A stretch of DNA of 64,000 bases from Procambarus clarkii (GCF_040958095.1 NC_091193.1:38717386-38781385); one strand, 5' to 3'. Counted from the first letter of the stretch, positions 1 through 14,800 are shown. The notes: generated by a model from the letters alone, not told the origin. Translations and numbers: made by a program.

Positions 1-558
1 TGGAGACTTCAGGCTGAAGGCGCAAGGAACATAAGGAGTCAGCAGGCCGTTGAGTCGCTTCGCCAGTCTGTACGTGGGTGTGGGTATCTGGCTAATGATT
101 GGCCGAAGTGGGTTTCCAGGCTTGTGCGTCTTGACATTTCCATACGCATATCCAGGTTTATATTCCCCAATGATCTTTGGCAGGTGGAGTCCGGATTTCT
201 TGGCGTTCACAGTTTCGATCAGTTTGTTGACCTTTGCTTTTAATTCGGCTGTAGTGTCCTTCGTTACCCTTTGGAACTTAGTTTGGTCAGAGAGTATGAT
301 GTTCATTTTCGCCAGATATTCGTCTTTTTTAAGAATGACATATATTGGCGACTTGTCACCTCTCCTGACAACTATCTCCTTGTTCTCACGAAGGCTTTTA
401 GCTGCCGCTTTAAGCTCGGGGGACAGTATGATGCTTCTGTAGTTGCCTCGATTCTTTCCTCCTTCTGCAATAAGTTCTGCTTGTAAGGTATCTTTGGTAG
501 TGACCTTCTTTTGTGTCTCGAGGTCGAATATGTCGTCCAACAGAATTTCCAACTCTAC
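1..558 (-). pseudogene. Inverted partial copy of Penelope-like element 5' coding region
   Basis: These 558 bases are the reverse complement of 788-1345 without indels, so the two form a long inverted repeat around a 229-base spacer (559-787). Read on the minus strand the segment encodes the part of the PLE polyprotein upstream of the RT core, ending near the conserved stretch PLRPIISQIPTPTYRLAKRL. It carries no RT catalytic box and continues off the window edge. It is a broken, non-functional copy. The near identity of the arms points to a recent inverted duplication, or to inversion during PLE integration; PLEs are known for partial tandem and inverted arrangements. Confidence 0.85.
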
Positions 559-559
559 T

Positions 560-2695
560 TGCATTGAACAACACCTCGACATCCTCACAGACCAACATCA
601 CCTCAGCACTGAAACAAGGATTATCAAGAAACTAACAACATTATATGGAGGACCTATGGCAATTCCACGACCAAGAGATGGCTTCCTGAACCTTGCAGGA
701 ATTAACCTCACTGAGGACCAAGTCACTCTCCTAAATCTGGGCATAAACTGTCATGTTATGTCCAGACCGAGTGAAATGGCCCGGAAAGTAGAGTTGGAAA
801 TTCTGTTGGACGACATATTCGACCTCGAGACACAAAAGAAGGTCACTACCAAAGATACCTTACAAGCAGAACTTATTGCAGAAGGAGGAAAGAATCGAGG
901 CAACTACAGAAGCACCATACTGTCCCCCGAGCTTAAAGCGGCAGCTAAAAGCCTTCGTGAGAACAAGGAGATAGTTGTCAGGAGAGGTGACAAGTCGCCA
1001 ATATATGTCATTCTTAAAAAAGACGAATATCTGGCGAAAATGAACATCATACTCTCTGACCAAACTAAGTTCCAAAGGGTAACGAAGGACACTACAGCCG
1101 AATTAAAAGCAAAGGTCAACAAACTGATCGAAACTGTGAACGCCAAGAAATCCGGACTCCACCTGCCAAAGATCATTGGGGAATATAAACCTGGATATGC
1201 GTATGGAAATGTCAAGACGCACAAGCCTGGAAACCCACTTCGGCCAATCATTAGCCAGATACCCACACCCACGTACAGACTGGCGAAGCGACTCAACGGC
1301 CTGCTGACTCCTTATGTTCCTTGCGCCTTCAGCCTGAAGTCTCCAAAGGAATTTGTGGACTTACTGCGGGGCGCACGGGCCACAGGGATATGAGCCTCGT
1401 TGGACGTAGAATCGCTGTTTACCAACGTACCTGTGGACGAGACAATCGGAATGATAGCCGACAGAGTGTATCGTGATCCAGCCTGTACTCCTCTTGACAT
1501 GCCAGAAAGTATTCTGAGGAAACTACTCCAAGCTTGTACTAAAGAGGCACCCTTCTTGAGCCCGGATGGGCACATGTATAAGCAAGTAGATGGGGTCGCC
1601 ATGGGTTCTCCCCTAGGTGTCCTGTTTGCAAACTTCTACATGGGTACCATCCAGCAAAAAGTCTTAGTCGACATGAACTTGAAACCGGCCATATACTGCA
1701 GGTATGTTGACGACATTTTTACACAGGTACCTGATGTCAGACATCTGCAGGAGCTGAAGGAGGCATTTGAGCAGAGTTCCGTGCTGCGTTTCACTTACGA
1801 GACGGAAAAGGATGGGAAGCTGCCTTTTCTAGATGTAACAGTCATGGAAAAGGGCGGAGGTTTCCACACTGCAGTCTACACTAAGGAAACAAACATAGGA
1901 ATGTGCCTAAATGCCAACAGCGACTGCCCTGACAGGTACAAGAGGAGTGTTGTTAACGCATACGTCGACCGTGCTCTCAGCCACAGCTCAGAATGGAAGC
2001 AAGTCGACGAAGAACTCTGTAGGGTAAGGCAGGTCCTAGTCAATAACGGCTTCTCCAATGGTTTCATCGAAGACATCATAAGAAGGAAAGTGAAAAGCCA
2101 TGCAACCTCCGAAGAGACAACTAACACAACACCTATACCCCCTATTAGACTATTTTACAGGAACTTCTTTTCCACAGCTCATAAAACGGAGGAAAGGGTC
2201 CTGAAAGATATTGTTAATAGAAACGTTATCCCTACAGACAAAAATCAGAGGATACAACTGACGATTTACTATAAAACCAGAAAAACGGCCAGCCTACTCA
2301 TGAGAAACTCTCCAGACACAAAACAGAATGCTTTAAAAGAGACTAACGTCGTCTATGCCTTCAAATGCCCACTTGGGGACTGTAAGCTCCAAAAAACCCA
2401 GTATATAGGCAAGACAACAACATCTCTTTCTAGGCGTTTAACGATGCATAAGCAACAGGGCTCCATTAAGGAACATATAATCTCTTCCCATAACCAAACC
2501 ATCGCCAGAGAAATCCTAGTAAACAACACAGAAATCATCGATAGATACAGCGATAGCAGGCGGCTTGACGTTTGCGAGGCACTACACATCAAGAAGTCAA
2601 CACCAGCAATCAACAGCCAATTATTGCACAACTATATTCTACCCACCTCAAGACTCCGCTCCAATATAGAAGCATCAAGAAATATGGACCAATAG
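560..2695 (+). pseudogene. Penelope-like retroelement ORF (RT + GIY-YIG), one in-frame stop
   Basis: Penelope-like elements encode a telomerase-related reverse transcriptase fused to a C-terminal GIY-YIG endonuclease, which together carry out target-primed insertion. One frame runs across the region. It opens with IEQHLDILTDQHHLS, then a charged N-terminal region, then RT motifs: KTHKPGNPLRPIIS near 1217, LDVESLFTNVP at 1400, GVAMGSPLGVLFANFYMG near 1600, and the catalytic YVDD at 1703-1714. The endonuclease follows, with VVYAFKCPLGDC at about 2345, QYIGKT at about 2399 and the conserved arginines of SLSRRLTMHK. The only break is a TGA at 1391-1393, just before LDVESLF; the frame continues in register on both sides. 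The true start is not visible, because upstream lies the inverted arm. The translation closes with SRNMDQ and a TAG, as in the minus-strand copy at 25580. Possibly only recently inactivated. Confidence 0.9.
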
Positions 2696-3850
<1,155 letters not shown>

Positions 3851-3905
3851 GATTTTACTGTAACAACAGTAGTAGTAGGCATCCTTCAGTCTCGGGAGAC
3901 TATGG

Positions 3906-4313
<408 letters not shown>

Positions 4314-4330
4314 TAGAAAAATAAAGAAGC

Positions 4331-5012
4331 AAAGGAGAACCTAGGCATCTTCTTTAACCCCTACAAGTGTGAAATTAGACTTCTCAAATCTGTCTTGGCT
4401 GGAATTCTTGTAATCGGACCCGCAGACAACACTGTCCTCGGACCTCCTCTTGGGTCTAACGCAATGGACGAGATCCTCGGGGAAGAAAATCTCGGGCCTC
4501 GGAAAATCTTGGAAAACTATTATGTTGGCACACAAGAAACGATAAGGTCAGTGACATCATCAAGAGGAGCCTTGCCTCTGCCCAGTGTCCAGCAGCGAGA
4601 GAGCCCCATAATCTAATGTACCATAATTCTCCGGCCACAGCCTGTCGACCGGATGGAGTTACATTACGTCCATCGAAAGATGGTAGGCAATTAGCGAGGG
4701 ACTATACTTGTGTGTGTCCATTTTGTCATCCACTTACATTACCCTTTGTGTCAGCCAAGCGGGAGCTACTGCCACACAAAGAGAAAGCGAGAATGCAAAT
4801 AAGTACAAGGAAATAGATCACAGATTAAACTTTCTTCCTGTAGGAGCTGAGACGCTCGGCCTATGGGAAGAGAGTGCACAGAAGTTTCTGAAGTACCTGG
4901 ATTCCAAGCTCATTGAAAGAATAAGAGACCCTAAAGCAGCAAGCATTGTTTTCCAGCACCTCAGCGTTGCCATCCACAGGGGAAATGCCCACAGAATCTT
5001 TAGTTGTTATTA
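4331..5012 (+). pseudogene. Retroelement polyprotein C-terminal remnant, multiply frameshifted
   Basis: Three + frames in succession give related-looking protein: NPYKCEIRLLKSVL then VLGPPLGSNAMDEIL; next DGRQLARDYTCVC; next FLPVGAETLGLWEESAQKFL and IVFQHLSVAIHRGNAHRIF. The sequence GSNAMDEIL after GPPLG, and the end block PVG-ETLG-W then FQ-x2-S-A-x-RGNA, resemble the C-terminal part of invertebrate RT-containing retroelement proteins I have seen, but I cannot name the clade. Several frameshifts and stops (around 4612 and 4813) make it a pseudogene. It is bounded upstream by (AT)n and downstream by AT-rich sequence. Confidence 0.5.
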
Positions 5013-5698
5013 TTTCATTGATTATAATAATAAAATTATTATTATTTCGTTATTACAACGTTATTAATAATTTTATTATTAATAATTAGGATAGAATTAT
5101 ACTTATTATGGAGAAACTAACTATAGTTATTTTTATTAATGCTACTTGCATTGCTGTTTTTAATGCGTTGATATATTTTCATTTTGATCAAATTACCATA
5201 ACTTTTATCTTTTCTTTAATTATTAGAAGAAGAATCTTACCAAGGTTGTTAATAATAACTGTTAGGTAAAGTACCTTTTATTACCACATTCATCGTACCT
5301 GCCTGTCATCAGTCACGAGGAAATAATGGCCACTGAATAATCCATAAGTCAGACTACTGAATAATGCATGATTTTGATGCGTGTGGTGAGCTGTGTGACT
5401 GAATGAATAATGTGGTCCGCACAGCTCATGAAGGTACACTCACCACGCACTTGTGTATATGTCTAGAGAACACATAGTGGAGAGGAGGTGAGCGTCTTGA
5501 CCTCTAATCTTTCTCATTTTGGGTTTGTCATGATAGATTGGTCTTATATACATGCAGTGTCCTCGAGTATAAACTACAGAGGATTTTATACATAACATTG
5601 AAATATTTTCAACTCGTAAGATTAACTTTTCAGGGCAGGTAGGATCGCGCTGCCCATCCTGGGAATAATATCAGATTAATGAGTGTGTTCCTCCTCAG
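5013..5698. other. AT-rich non-coding stretch, possible intron end
   Basis: No gene seen. TA-rich to about 5270, then mixed composition. From 5648 to 5667 it holds a 20-base block identical to 5736-5755 inside the putative exon. It ends in a pyrimidine-rich acceptor-like sequence with CAG at 5696-5698. Confidence 0.5.
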
Positions 5699-5807
5699 GG
5701 CGGTATGCTGGAGACCTTCCGGGGAGGTGGCACGACGCTGCCCATCCTGGGAATACAACACCTTGCTTACGACACAGGCAGGCATATGGTGCTTGAAGGT
5801 GGGATAG
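5699..5807 (+). CDS. Putative internal exon of an unrecognised host gene
   Basis: The stretch is preceded by a good 3' splice site (TGTGTTCCTCCTCAG ending at 5698) and followed by a near-perfect 5' splice site, ATAG then GTGAGTAT at 5808. Read from 5699 it encodes 36 codons plus one base (phase 1): LETFRGGGTTLPILG, then QHLAYDTGRHMVLEGGI. Composition is balanced and GC-rich relative to the flanks. All three frames are open for most of the length, so the frame is chosen by protein-like composition and by phase match to the putative exon at 34305. I do not recognise the protein. The last 20 bases plus the donor are the repeat unit of the huge array that follows. It could instead be non-coding sequence that merely resembles an exon. 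Confidence 0.4.
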
Positions 5808-8800
5808 GTGAGTATAGTGGTGGTGCTTGAAGGTGAGTTAGGTGAGTATAGTGGAGGTGCTTGAAGGTGGGTTAGGTGAGTATAGTGGTGGTGCTTGAAG
5901 GTGGGTTAGGTGAGTATAGTGGAGGTGCTTGAAGGTGGGTTAGGTGAGTATAGTGGAGGTGCTTGAAGGTGGGTTAGGTGAGTATAGTGGTGGTGCTTGA
6001 AGGTGAGTTAGGTGAGTATAGTGGTGGTGCTTGAAGGTGAGTTAGGTGAGTATAGTGGAGGTGCTTGAAGGTGAGTTAGGTGAGTATAGTGGAGGTGCTT
6101 GAAGGTGGGATAGGTGAGTATAGTTGTGGTGTTGAAGGTGGGTTAGGTGAGTATAGTGGTGGTGCTTGAAGGTGGGTTAGGTGAGTATAGTGGTGGTGTT
6201 GAAGGTGGGTTAGGTGAGTATAGTGGTGGTGCTTGAAGGTGGGTTAGGTGAGTATAGTGGAGGTGCTTGAAGGTGGGTTAGGTGAGTATAGTGGTGGTGC
6301 TTGAAGGTGAGTTAGGTGAGTATAGTGGTGGTGCTTGAAGGTGAGTTAGGTGAGTATAGTGGAGGTGCTTGAAGGTGGGATAGGTGAGTATAGTGGTGGT
6401 GCTTGAAGGTGAGTTAGGTGAGTATAGTGGAGGTGCTTGAAGGTGGGTTAGGTGAGTATAGTGGTGGTGCTTGAAGGTGAGTTAGGTGAGTATAGTGGAG
6501 GTGCTTGAAGGTGGGTTAGGTGAGTATAGTGGTGGTGCCTGAAGTTGAGTTAGGTGAGTATAGTGGTGGTGTTGAAGGTGGGTTAGGTGAGTATAGTGGA
6601 GGTGTTGAAGGTGGGTTAGGTGAGTATAGTGGTGGTGTTGAAGGTGGGTTAGGTGAGTATAGTGGAGGTGCTTGAAGGTGGGTTAGGTGAGTATAGTGGT
6701 GGTGCCTGAAGGTGAGTTAGGTGAGTATAGTGGTGGTGTTGAAGGTGGGTTAGGTGAGTATAGTGGAGGTGTTGAAGGTGGGTTAGGTGAGTATAGTGGT
6801 GGTGTTGAAGGTGGGTTAGGTGAGTATAGTAGAGGTGCTTGAAGGTGGGTTAGGTGAGTATAGTGGTGGTGCCTGAAGGTGAGTTAGGTGAGTATAGTGG
6901 TGGTGTTGAAGGTGGGTTAGGTGAGTATAGTGGTGGTGTTGAAGGTGGGTTAGGTGAGTATAGTGGTGGTGCTTGAAGGTGGGTTAGGTGAGTATAGTGG
7001 TGGTGCTTGAAGGTGGGATAGGTGAGTATAGTGGAGGTGCTTGAAGGTGGGTTAGGTGAGTATAGTGGTGGTGTTGAAGGTGGGTTAGGAGAGTATAGTG
7101 GTGGTGCTTGAAGGTGGGTTAGGTGAGTATAGTGGAGGTGCTTGAAGGTGGGTTAGGTGAGTATAGTGGAGGTGCTTGAAGGTGGGTTAGGTGAGTATAG
7201 TGGTGGTGTTGAAGGTGGGTTAGGTGAGTATAGTGGTGGTGCTTGAAGGTGGGTTAGGTGAGTATAGTGGTGGTGTTGAAGGTGGGTTAGGTGAGTATAG
7301 TGGTGGTGCTTGAAGGTGGGTTAGGTGAGTATAGTGGAGGTGCTTGAAGGTGGGTTAGGTGAGTATAGTGGTGGTGTTGAAGGTGGGTTAGGTGAGTATA
7401 GTGGTGGTGCTTGAAGGTGGGTTAGGTGAGTATAGTGGTGGTGCTTGAAGGTGGGTTAGTTGAGTATAGTGGTGGTGCTTGAAGGTGGGTTAGGTGAGTA
7501 TAGTGGAGGTGCTTGAAGGTGGGATATGTGAGTATAGTGGAGGTGCTTGAAGGTGGGTTAGGTGAGTATAGTGGTGGTGTTGAAGGTGGGTTAGGTGAGT
7601 ATAGTGGAGGTGCTTGAAGGTGGGTTAGGTGAGTATAGTGGTGGTGCTTGAAGGTGGGATAGGTGAGTATAGTGGAGGTGCTTGAAGGTGGGTTAGGTGA
7701 GTAAAGTGGTGGTGTTGAAGGTGGGTTAGGTGAGTATAGTGGAGGTGCTTGAAGGTGGGTTAGGTGAGTATAGTGGTGGTGCTTGAAGGTGGGATAGGTG
7801 AGTATAGTGGAGGTGCTTGAAGGTGGGTTAGGTGAGTAAAGTGGTGGTGTTGAAGGTGGGTTAGTTGAGTATAGTGGTGGTGCTTGAAGGTGGGTTAGGT
7901 GAGTATAGTGGAGGTGCTTGAAGGTGGGATAGGTGAGTATAGTGGAGGTGCTTGAAGGTGGGTTAGGTGAGTATAGTGGTGGTGTTGAAGGTGGGTTAGG
8001 TGAGTATAGTGGAGGTGCTTGAAGGTGGGTTAGGTGAGTAAAGTGGTGGTGTTGAAGGTGGGTTAGGTGAGTATAGTGGTGGTGCTTGAAGGTGGGTTAG
8101 GTGAGTATAGTGGTGGTGCTAGAAGGTGGGTTAGGTAAGTATAGTGGTGAAGGTGGGATAGGTGAGTATAGTGGAGGTGCTTGAAGGTGGGTTAGGTGAG
8201 TATAGTGGTGGTGCTTGAAGGTGGGATAGGTGAGTATAGTGGAGGTGCTTGAAGGTGGGTTAGGTGAGTAAAGTGGTGGTGTTGAAGGTGGGATAGGTGA
8301 GTATAGTGGAGGTGCTTGAAGGTGGGTTAGGTGAGTATAGTGGTGGTGCTTGAAGGTGGGATATGTGAGTATAGTGGAGGTGCTTGAAGGTGGGTTAGGT
8401 GAGTAAAGTGGTGGTGTTGAAGGTGGGTTAGGTGAGTATAGTGGTGGTGCTTGAAGGTGGGTTAGGTGAGTATAGTGGTGGTGCTAGAAGGTGGGTTAGG
8501 TAAGTATAGTGGTGGTGCTTGAAGGTGGGTTAGGTGAGTATAGTGGAGGTGCTTGAAGGTGGGTTAGGTTAGTATAGTGGTGGTGCTTGAAGGTGGGTTA
8601 GGTGAGTATAGTGGTGGTGCTTGAAGGTGGGTAAGGTGAGTATAGTGATGGTGCTTGAAGGTGGGTTAGGTGAGTATAGTGGTGGTGCTTGAAGGTGGGT
8701 TATGGTGAGTATAGTGGTGGTGCTTGAAGGTGGGTTAGGTGAGTATAGTGGTGGTGTTGAAGGTGGGTTAGGTGAGTATAGTGGAGGTGCTTGAAGGTGG

Positions 8801-11800
8801 GTTAGGTGAGTATAGTGGTGGTGCTTGAAGGTGGGTTAGGTGAGTATAGTGGAGGTGCTTGAAGGTGGGTTAGGTGAGTATAGTGGTGGTGCTTGAAGGT
8901 GGGTTAGGTGAGTATAGTGGAGGTGCTTGAAGGTGGGTTAGGTGAGTATAGTGGTGGTGGTGCTTGAAGGTGGGTTAGGTGAGTATAGTGGAGGTGCTTG
9001 AAGGTGGGTTAGGTGAGTATAGTAGTGGTGGTGCTCGAAGGTGGGTTAGGTGAGTATAGAGGTGGTGTTTGAAGGTGGGTTAGGTGAGTATAGTGGTGGT
9101 GCTTGAAGGTGGGTTAGGTGAGTATAGTGGTGGTGCTTGAAGGTGGGTTAGGTGAGTATAGTGGTGGTGTTGAAGGTGGGTTAGGTGAGTATAGTGGAGG
9201 TGCTTGAAGGTGGGTTAGGTGAGTATAGTGGTGGTGGTGCTTGAAGGTGGGTTAGGTGAGTATAGTGGTGGTGCTTGAAGGTGGGTTAGGTGAGTATAGT
9301 GGTGGTGCTTGAAGGTGAGTATAGTGGTAGTGTTGAAGGTGGGTTAGGTGAGTATAGTGGAGGTGCTTGAAGGTGGGTTAGGTGAGTATAGTGGTGGTGC
9401 TTAAAGGTGTGTTAGGTGAGTATAGTGGTGGTGCTTGAAGGTGGGTTAGGTGAGTATAGTGGTGGTGTTGAAGGTGGGTTAGGTGAGTATAGTGGTGGTG
9501 GTGCTTGAAGGTGGGTTATGGTGAGTATAGTGGTGGTGTTGAAGGTGGGTTAGGTGAGTATAGTGGAGGTGTTGAAGGTGGGTTAGGTGAGTATAGTGGT
9601 GGTGTTGAAGGTGGGTTAGGTGAGTATAGTAGAGGTGCTTGAAGGTGGGTTAGGTGAGTATAGTGGTGGTGCCTGAAGGTGAGTTAGGTGAGTATAGTGG
9701 TGGTGTTGAAGGTGGGTTAGGTGAGTATAGTGGTGGTGTTGAAGGTGGGTTAGGTGAGTATAGTGGTGGTGCTTGAAGGTGGGTTAGGTGAGTATAGTGG
9801 TGGTGCTTGAAGGTGGGATAGGTGAGTATAGTGGAGGTGCTTGAAGGTGGGTTAGGTGAGTATAGTGGTGGTGTTGAAGGTGGGTTAGGTGAGTATAGTG
9901 GTGGTGCTTGAAGGTGGGTTAGGTGAGTATAGTGGAGGTGCTTGAAGGTGGGTTAGGTGAGTATAGTGGAGGTGCTTGAAGGTGGGTTAGGTGAGTATAG
10001 TGGTGGTGTTGAAGGTGGGTTAGGTGAGTATAGTGGTGGTGCTTGAAGGTGGGTTAGGTGAGTATAGTGGTGGTGTTGAAGGTGGGTTAGGTGAGTATGG
10101 TGGTGGTGCTTGAAGGTGGGTTAGGTGAGTATAGTGGAGGTGCTTGAAGGTGGGTTAGGTGAGTATAGTGGTGGTGTTGAAGGTGGGTTAGGTGAGTATA
10201 GTGGTGGTGCTTGAAGGTGGGTTAGGTGAGTATAGTGGTGGTGCTTGAAGGTGGGTTAGTTGAGTATAGTGGTGGTGCTTGAAGGTGGGTTAGGTGAGTA
10301 TAGTGGAGGTGCTTGAAGGTGGGATATGTGAGTATAGTGGAGGTGCTTGAAGGTGGGTTAGGTGAGTATAGTGGTGGTGTTGAAGGTGGGTTAAGTGAGT
10401 ATAGTGGAGGTGCTTGAAGGTGGGTTAGGTGAGTATAGTGGTGGTGCTTGAAGGTGGGATAGGTAAGTATAGTGGAGGTGCTTGAAGGTGGGTTAGGTGA
10501 GTAAAGTGGTGGTGTTGAAGGTGGGTTAGGTGAGTATAGTGGAGGTGCTTGAAGGTGGGTTAGGTGAGTATAGTGGTGGTGCTTGAAGGTGGGATAGGTG
10601 AGTATAGTGGAGGTGCTTGAAGGTGGGTTAGGTGAGTAAAGTGGTGGTGTTGAAGGTGGGTTAGTTGAGTATAGTGGTGGTGCTTGAAGGTGGGTTAGGT
10701 GAGTATAGTGGAGGTGCTTGAAGGTGGGATAGGTGAGTATAGTGGGAGTGCTTGAAGGTGGGTTAGGTGAGTATAGTGGTGGTGTTGAAGGTGGGTTAGG
10801 TGAGTATAGTGGAGGTGCTTGAAGGTGGGTTAGGTGAGTAAAGTGGTGGTGTTGAAGGTGGGTTAGGTGAGTATAGTGGTGGTGCTTGAAGGTGGGTTAG
10901 GTGAGTATAGTGGTGGTGCTAGAAGGTGGGTTAGGTAAGTATAGTGGTGAAGGTGGGATAGGTGAGTATAGTGGAGGTGCTTGAAGGTGGGTTAGGTGAG
11001 TATAGTGGTGGTGCTTGAAGGTGGGATAGGTGAGTATAGTGGAGGTGCTTGAAGGTGGGTTAGGTGAGTAAAGTGGTGGTGTTGAAGGTGGGATAGGTGA
11101 GTATAGTGGAGGTGCTTGAAGGTGGGTTAGGTGAGTATAGTGGTGGTGCTTGAAGGTGGGATATGTGAGTATAGTGGAGGTGCTTGAAGGTGGGTTAGGT
11201 GAGTAAAGTGGTGGTGTTGAAGGTGGGTTAGGTGAGTATAGTGGTGGTGCTTGAAGGTGGGTTAGGTGAGTATAGTGGTGGTGCTAGAAGGTGGGTTAGG
11301 TAAGTATAGTGGTGGTGCTTGAAGGTGGGTTAGGTGAGTATAGTGGAGGTGCTTGAACGTGGGTTAGGTTAGTATAGTGGTGGTGCTTGAAGGTGGGTTA
11401 GGTGAGTATAGTGGTGGTGCTTGAAGGTGGGTAAGGTGAGTATAGTGATGGTGCTTGAAGGTGGGTTAGGTGAGTATAGTGGTGGTGCTTGAAGGTGGGT
11501 TATGGTGAGTATAGTGGTGGTGCTTGAAGGTGGGTTAGGTGAGTATAGTGGTGGTGTTGAAGGTGGGTTAGGTGAGTATAGTGGAGGTGCTTGAAGGTGG
11601 GTTAGGTGAGTATAGTGGTGGTGCTTGAAGGTGGGTTAGGTGAGTATAGTGGAGGTGCTTGAAGGTGGGTTAGGTGAGTATAGTGGTGGTGCTTGAAGGT
11701 GGGTTAGGTGAGTATAGTGGAGGTGCTTGAAGGTAGGTTAGGTGAGTATAGTGGTGGTGCTTGAAGGTGGGTTAGGTGAGTATAGTGGTGGTGCTTGAAG

Positions 11801-14800
11801 GTGGGTTAGGTGAGTATAGTGGAGGTGCTTGAAGGTGGGTTAGGTGAGTATAGTGGTGGTGGTGCTTGAAGGTGGGTTAGGTGAGTATAGTGGAGGTGCT
11901 TGAAGGTGGGTTAGGTGAGTATAGTGGTGGTGGTGCTTGAAGGTGGGTTAGGTGAGTATAGAGGTGGTGTTTGAAGGTGGGTTAGGTGAGTATAGTGGTG
12001 GTGCTTGAAGGTGGGTTAGGTGAGTATAGTGGTGGTGCTTGAAGGTGGGTTAGGTGAGTATAGTGGTGGTGTTGAAGGTGGGTTAGGTGAGTATAGTGGA
12101 GGTGCTTGAAGGTGGGTTAGGTGAGTATAGTGGTGGTGCTTGAAGGTGTGTTAGGTGAGTATAGTGGTGGTGCTTGAAGGTGGGTTAGGTGAGTATAGTG
12201 GTGGTGCTTGAAGGTGAGTATAGTGGTAGTGTTGAAGGTGGGTTAGGTGAGTATAGTGGAGGTGCTTGAAGGTGGGTTAGGTGAGTATAGTGGTGGTGCT
12301 TGAAGGTGGGTTAGGTGAGTATAGTGGAGGTGCTTGAAGGTGGGTTAGGTGAGTATAGTGGTGGTGTTGAAGGTGGGTTAGGTGAGTATAGTGGAGGTGC
12401 TTGAAGGTGGGTTAGGTGAGTATAGTGGTGGTGCTTAAAGGTGTGTTAGGTGAGTATAGTGGTGGTGCTTGAAGGTGGGTTAGGTGAGTATAGTGGTGGT
12501 GTTGAAGGTGGGTTAGGTGAGTATAGTGGTGGTGGTGCTTGAAGGTGGGTTATGGTGAGTATAGTGGTGGTGCTTGAAGGTGGGTTAGGTGAGTATAGTG
12601 GTGGTTTTTGATGGTGGGTTAGGTGAGTATAGTGGTGGTGTTGAAGGTGGGTTATGGTGAGTATAATGGTGGTGCGTGAAGGTGGGTTATGGTGAGTATA
12701 GTGGTGGCGCTTGAAGGTGGGTTAGGTGAGTATAGTGGTGGTGGTGCTTGTAGGTGGGTTAGGTGAGTATAGTGGTGGTGGTGCTTGATGGTGGGTTATG
12801 GTGAGTATAGTGGTGGTGCTTGAAGGTGGGTTAGGTGAGTATAGTGGTGGTGGTGTTTGAAGGTGTGTTAGGTGAGTATAGTGGTGGTGCTTGAAGGTGG
12901 GTTAGGTGAGTATAGTGGTGGTGCTTGAAGGTGGGTTAGGTGAGTATAGTGGTGTTGCTTGAAGGTGGGTTAGGTGAGTATAGTGGTGGTGTTGAAGGTG
13001 GGTTATGGTGAGTATAGTGGTGGTGCTTGAAGGTGGGTTATGGTGCATATAGTGGTGGCGCTTGAAGGTGGGTTAGGTGAGTATAGTGGTGGTGGTGCTT
13101 GAAGGTGGGTTAGGTGAGTATAGTGGTGGTGGTGCTTGAAGGTGGGTTATGGTGAGTATAGTGGTGGTGCTTGAAGGTGGGTTAGGTGAGTATAGTGGTG
13201 GTGGTGCTTGAAGGTGGGTTAGTTGAGTATAGTGGTGGTGCTTGAAGGTGGGTTAGGTGAGTATAGTGGAGGTGCTTGAAGGTGGGTTAGGTGAGTATAG
13301 TGGTGGTGTTGAAGGTGGGTTAGGTGAGTATAGTGGAGGTGCTTGAAGGTGGGTTAGGTGAGTATAGTGGTGGTGCTTAAAGGTGTGTTAGGTGAGTATA
13401 GTGGTGGTGCTTGAAGGTGGGTTAGGTGAGTATAGTGGTGGTGCTTGAAGGTGGGTTAGTTGAGTATAGTGGTGGTGCTTGAAGGTGGGTTAGGTGAGTA
13501 TAGTGGAGGTGCTTGAAGGTGGGATATGTGAGTATAGTGGAGGTGCTTGAAGGTGGGTTAGGTGAGTATAGTGGTGGTGTTGAAGGTGGGTTAGGTGAGT
13601 ATAGTGGAGGTGCTTGAAGGTGGGTTAGGTGAGTATAGTGGTGGTGCTTGAAGGTGGGATAGGTGAGTATAGTGGAGGTGCTTGAAGGTGGGTTAGGTGA
13701 GTAAAGTGGTGGTGTTGAAGGTGGGTTAGGTGAGTATAGTGGAGGTGCTTGAAGGTGGGTTAGGTGAGTATAGTGGTGGTGCTTGAAGGTGGGATAGGTG
13801 AGTATAGTGGAGGTGCTTGAAGGTGGGTTAGGTGAGTAAAGTGGTGGTGTTGAAGGTGGGTTAGTTGAGTATAGTGGTGGTGCTTGAAGGTGGGTTAGGT
13901 GAGTATAGTGGAGGTGCTTGAAGGTGGGATAGGTGAGTATAGTGGAGGTGCTTGAAGGTGGTTTAGGTGAGTATAGTGGTGGTGTTGAAGGTGGGTTAGG
14001 TGAGTATAGTGGAGGTGCTTGAAGGTGGGTTAGGTGAGTAAAGTGGTGGTGTTGAAGGTGGGTTAGGTGAGTATAGTGGTGGTGCTTGAAGGTGGGTTAG
14101 GTGAGTATAGTGGTGGTGCTAGAAGGTGGGTTAGGTAAGTATAGTGGTGAAGGTGGGATAGGTGAGTATAGTGGAGGTGCTTGAAGGTGGGTTAGGTGAG
14201 TATAGTGGTGGTGCTTGAAGGTGGGATAGGTGAGTATAGTGGAGGTGCTTGAAGGTGGGTTAGGTGAGTAAAGTGGTGGTGTTGAAGGTGGGATAGGTGA
14301 GTATAGTGGAGGTGCTTGAAGGTGGGTTAGGTGAGTATAGTGGTGGTGCTTGAAGGTGGGATATGTGAGTATAGTGGAGGTGCTTGAAGGTGGGTTAGGT
14401 GAGTAAAGTGGTGGTGTTGAAGGTGGGTTAGGTGAGTATAGTGGTGGTGCTTGAAGGTGGGTTAGGTGAGTATAGTGGTGGTGCTAGAAGGTGGGTTAGG
14501 TAAGTATAGTGGTGGTGCTTGAAGGTGGGTTAGGTGAGTATAGTGGAGGTGCTTGAAGGTGGGTTAGGTTAGTATAGTGGTGGTGCTTGAAGGTGGGTTA
14601 GGTGAGTATAGTGGTGGTGCTTGAAGGTGGGTAAGGTGAGTATAGTGATGGTGCTTGAAGGTGGGTTAGGTGAGTATAGTGGTGGTGCTTGAAGGTGGGT
14701 TATGGTGAGTATAGTGGTGGTGCTTGAAGGTGGGTTAGGTGAGTATAGTGGTGGTGTTGAAGGTGGGTTAGGTGAGTATAGTGGAGGTGCTTGAAGGTGG

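Noticed and set aside
50..1296. Antisense frames (71 and 130 codons) opposite the PLE ORF
   Set aside because: Shadows of the PLE coding strand; they appear twice only because the region is an inverted repeat.
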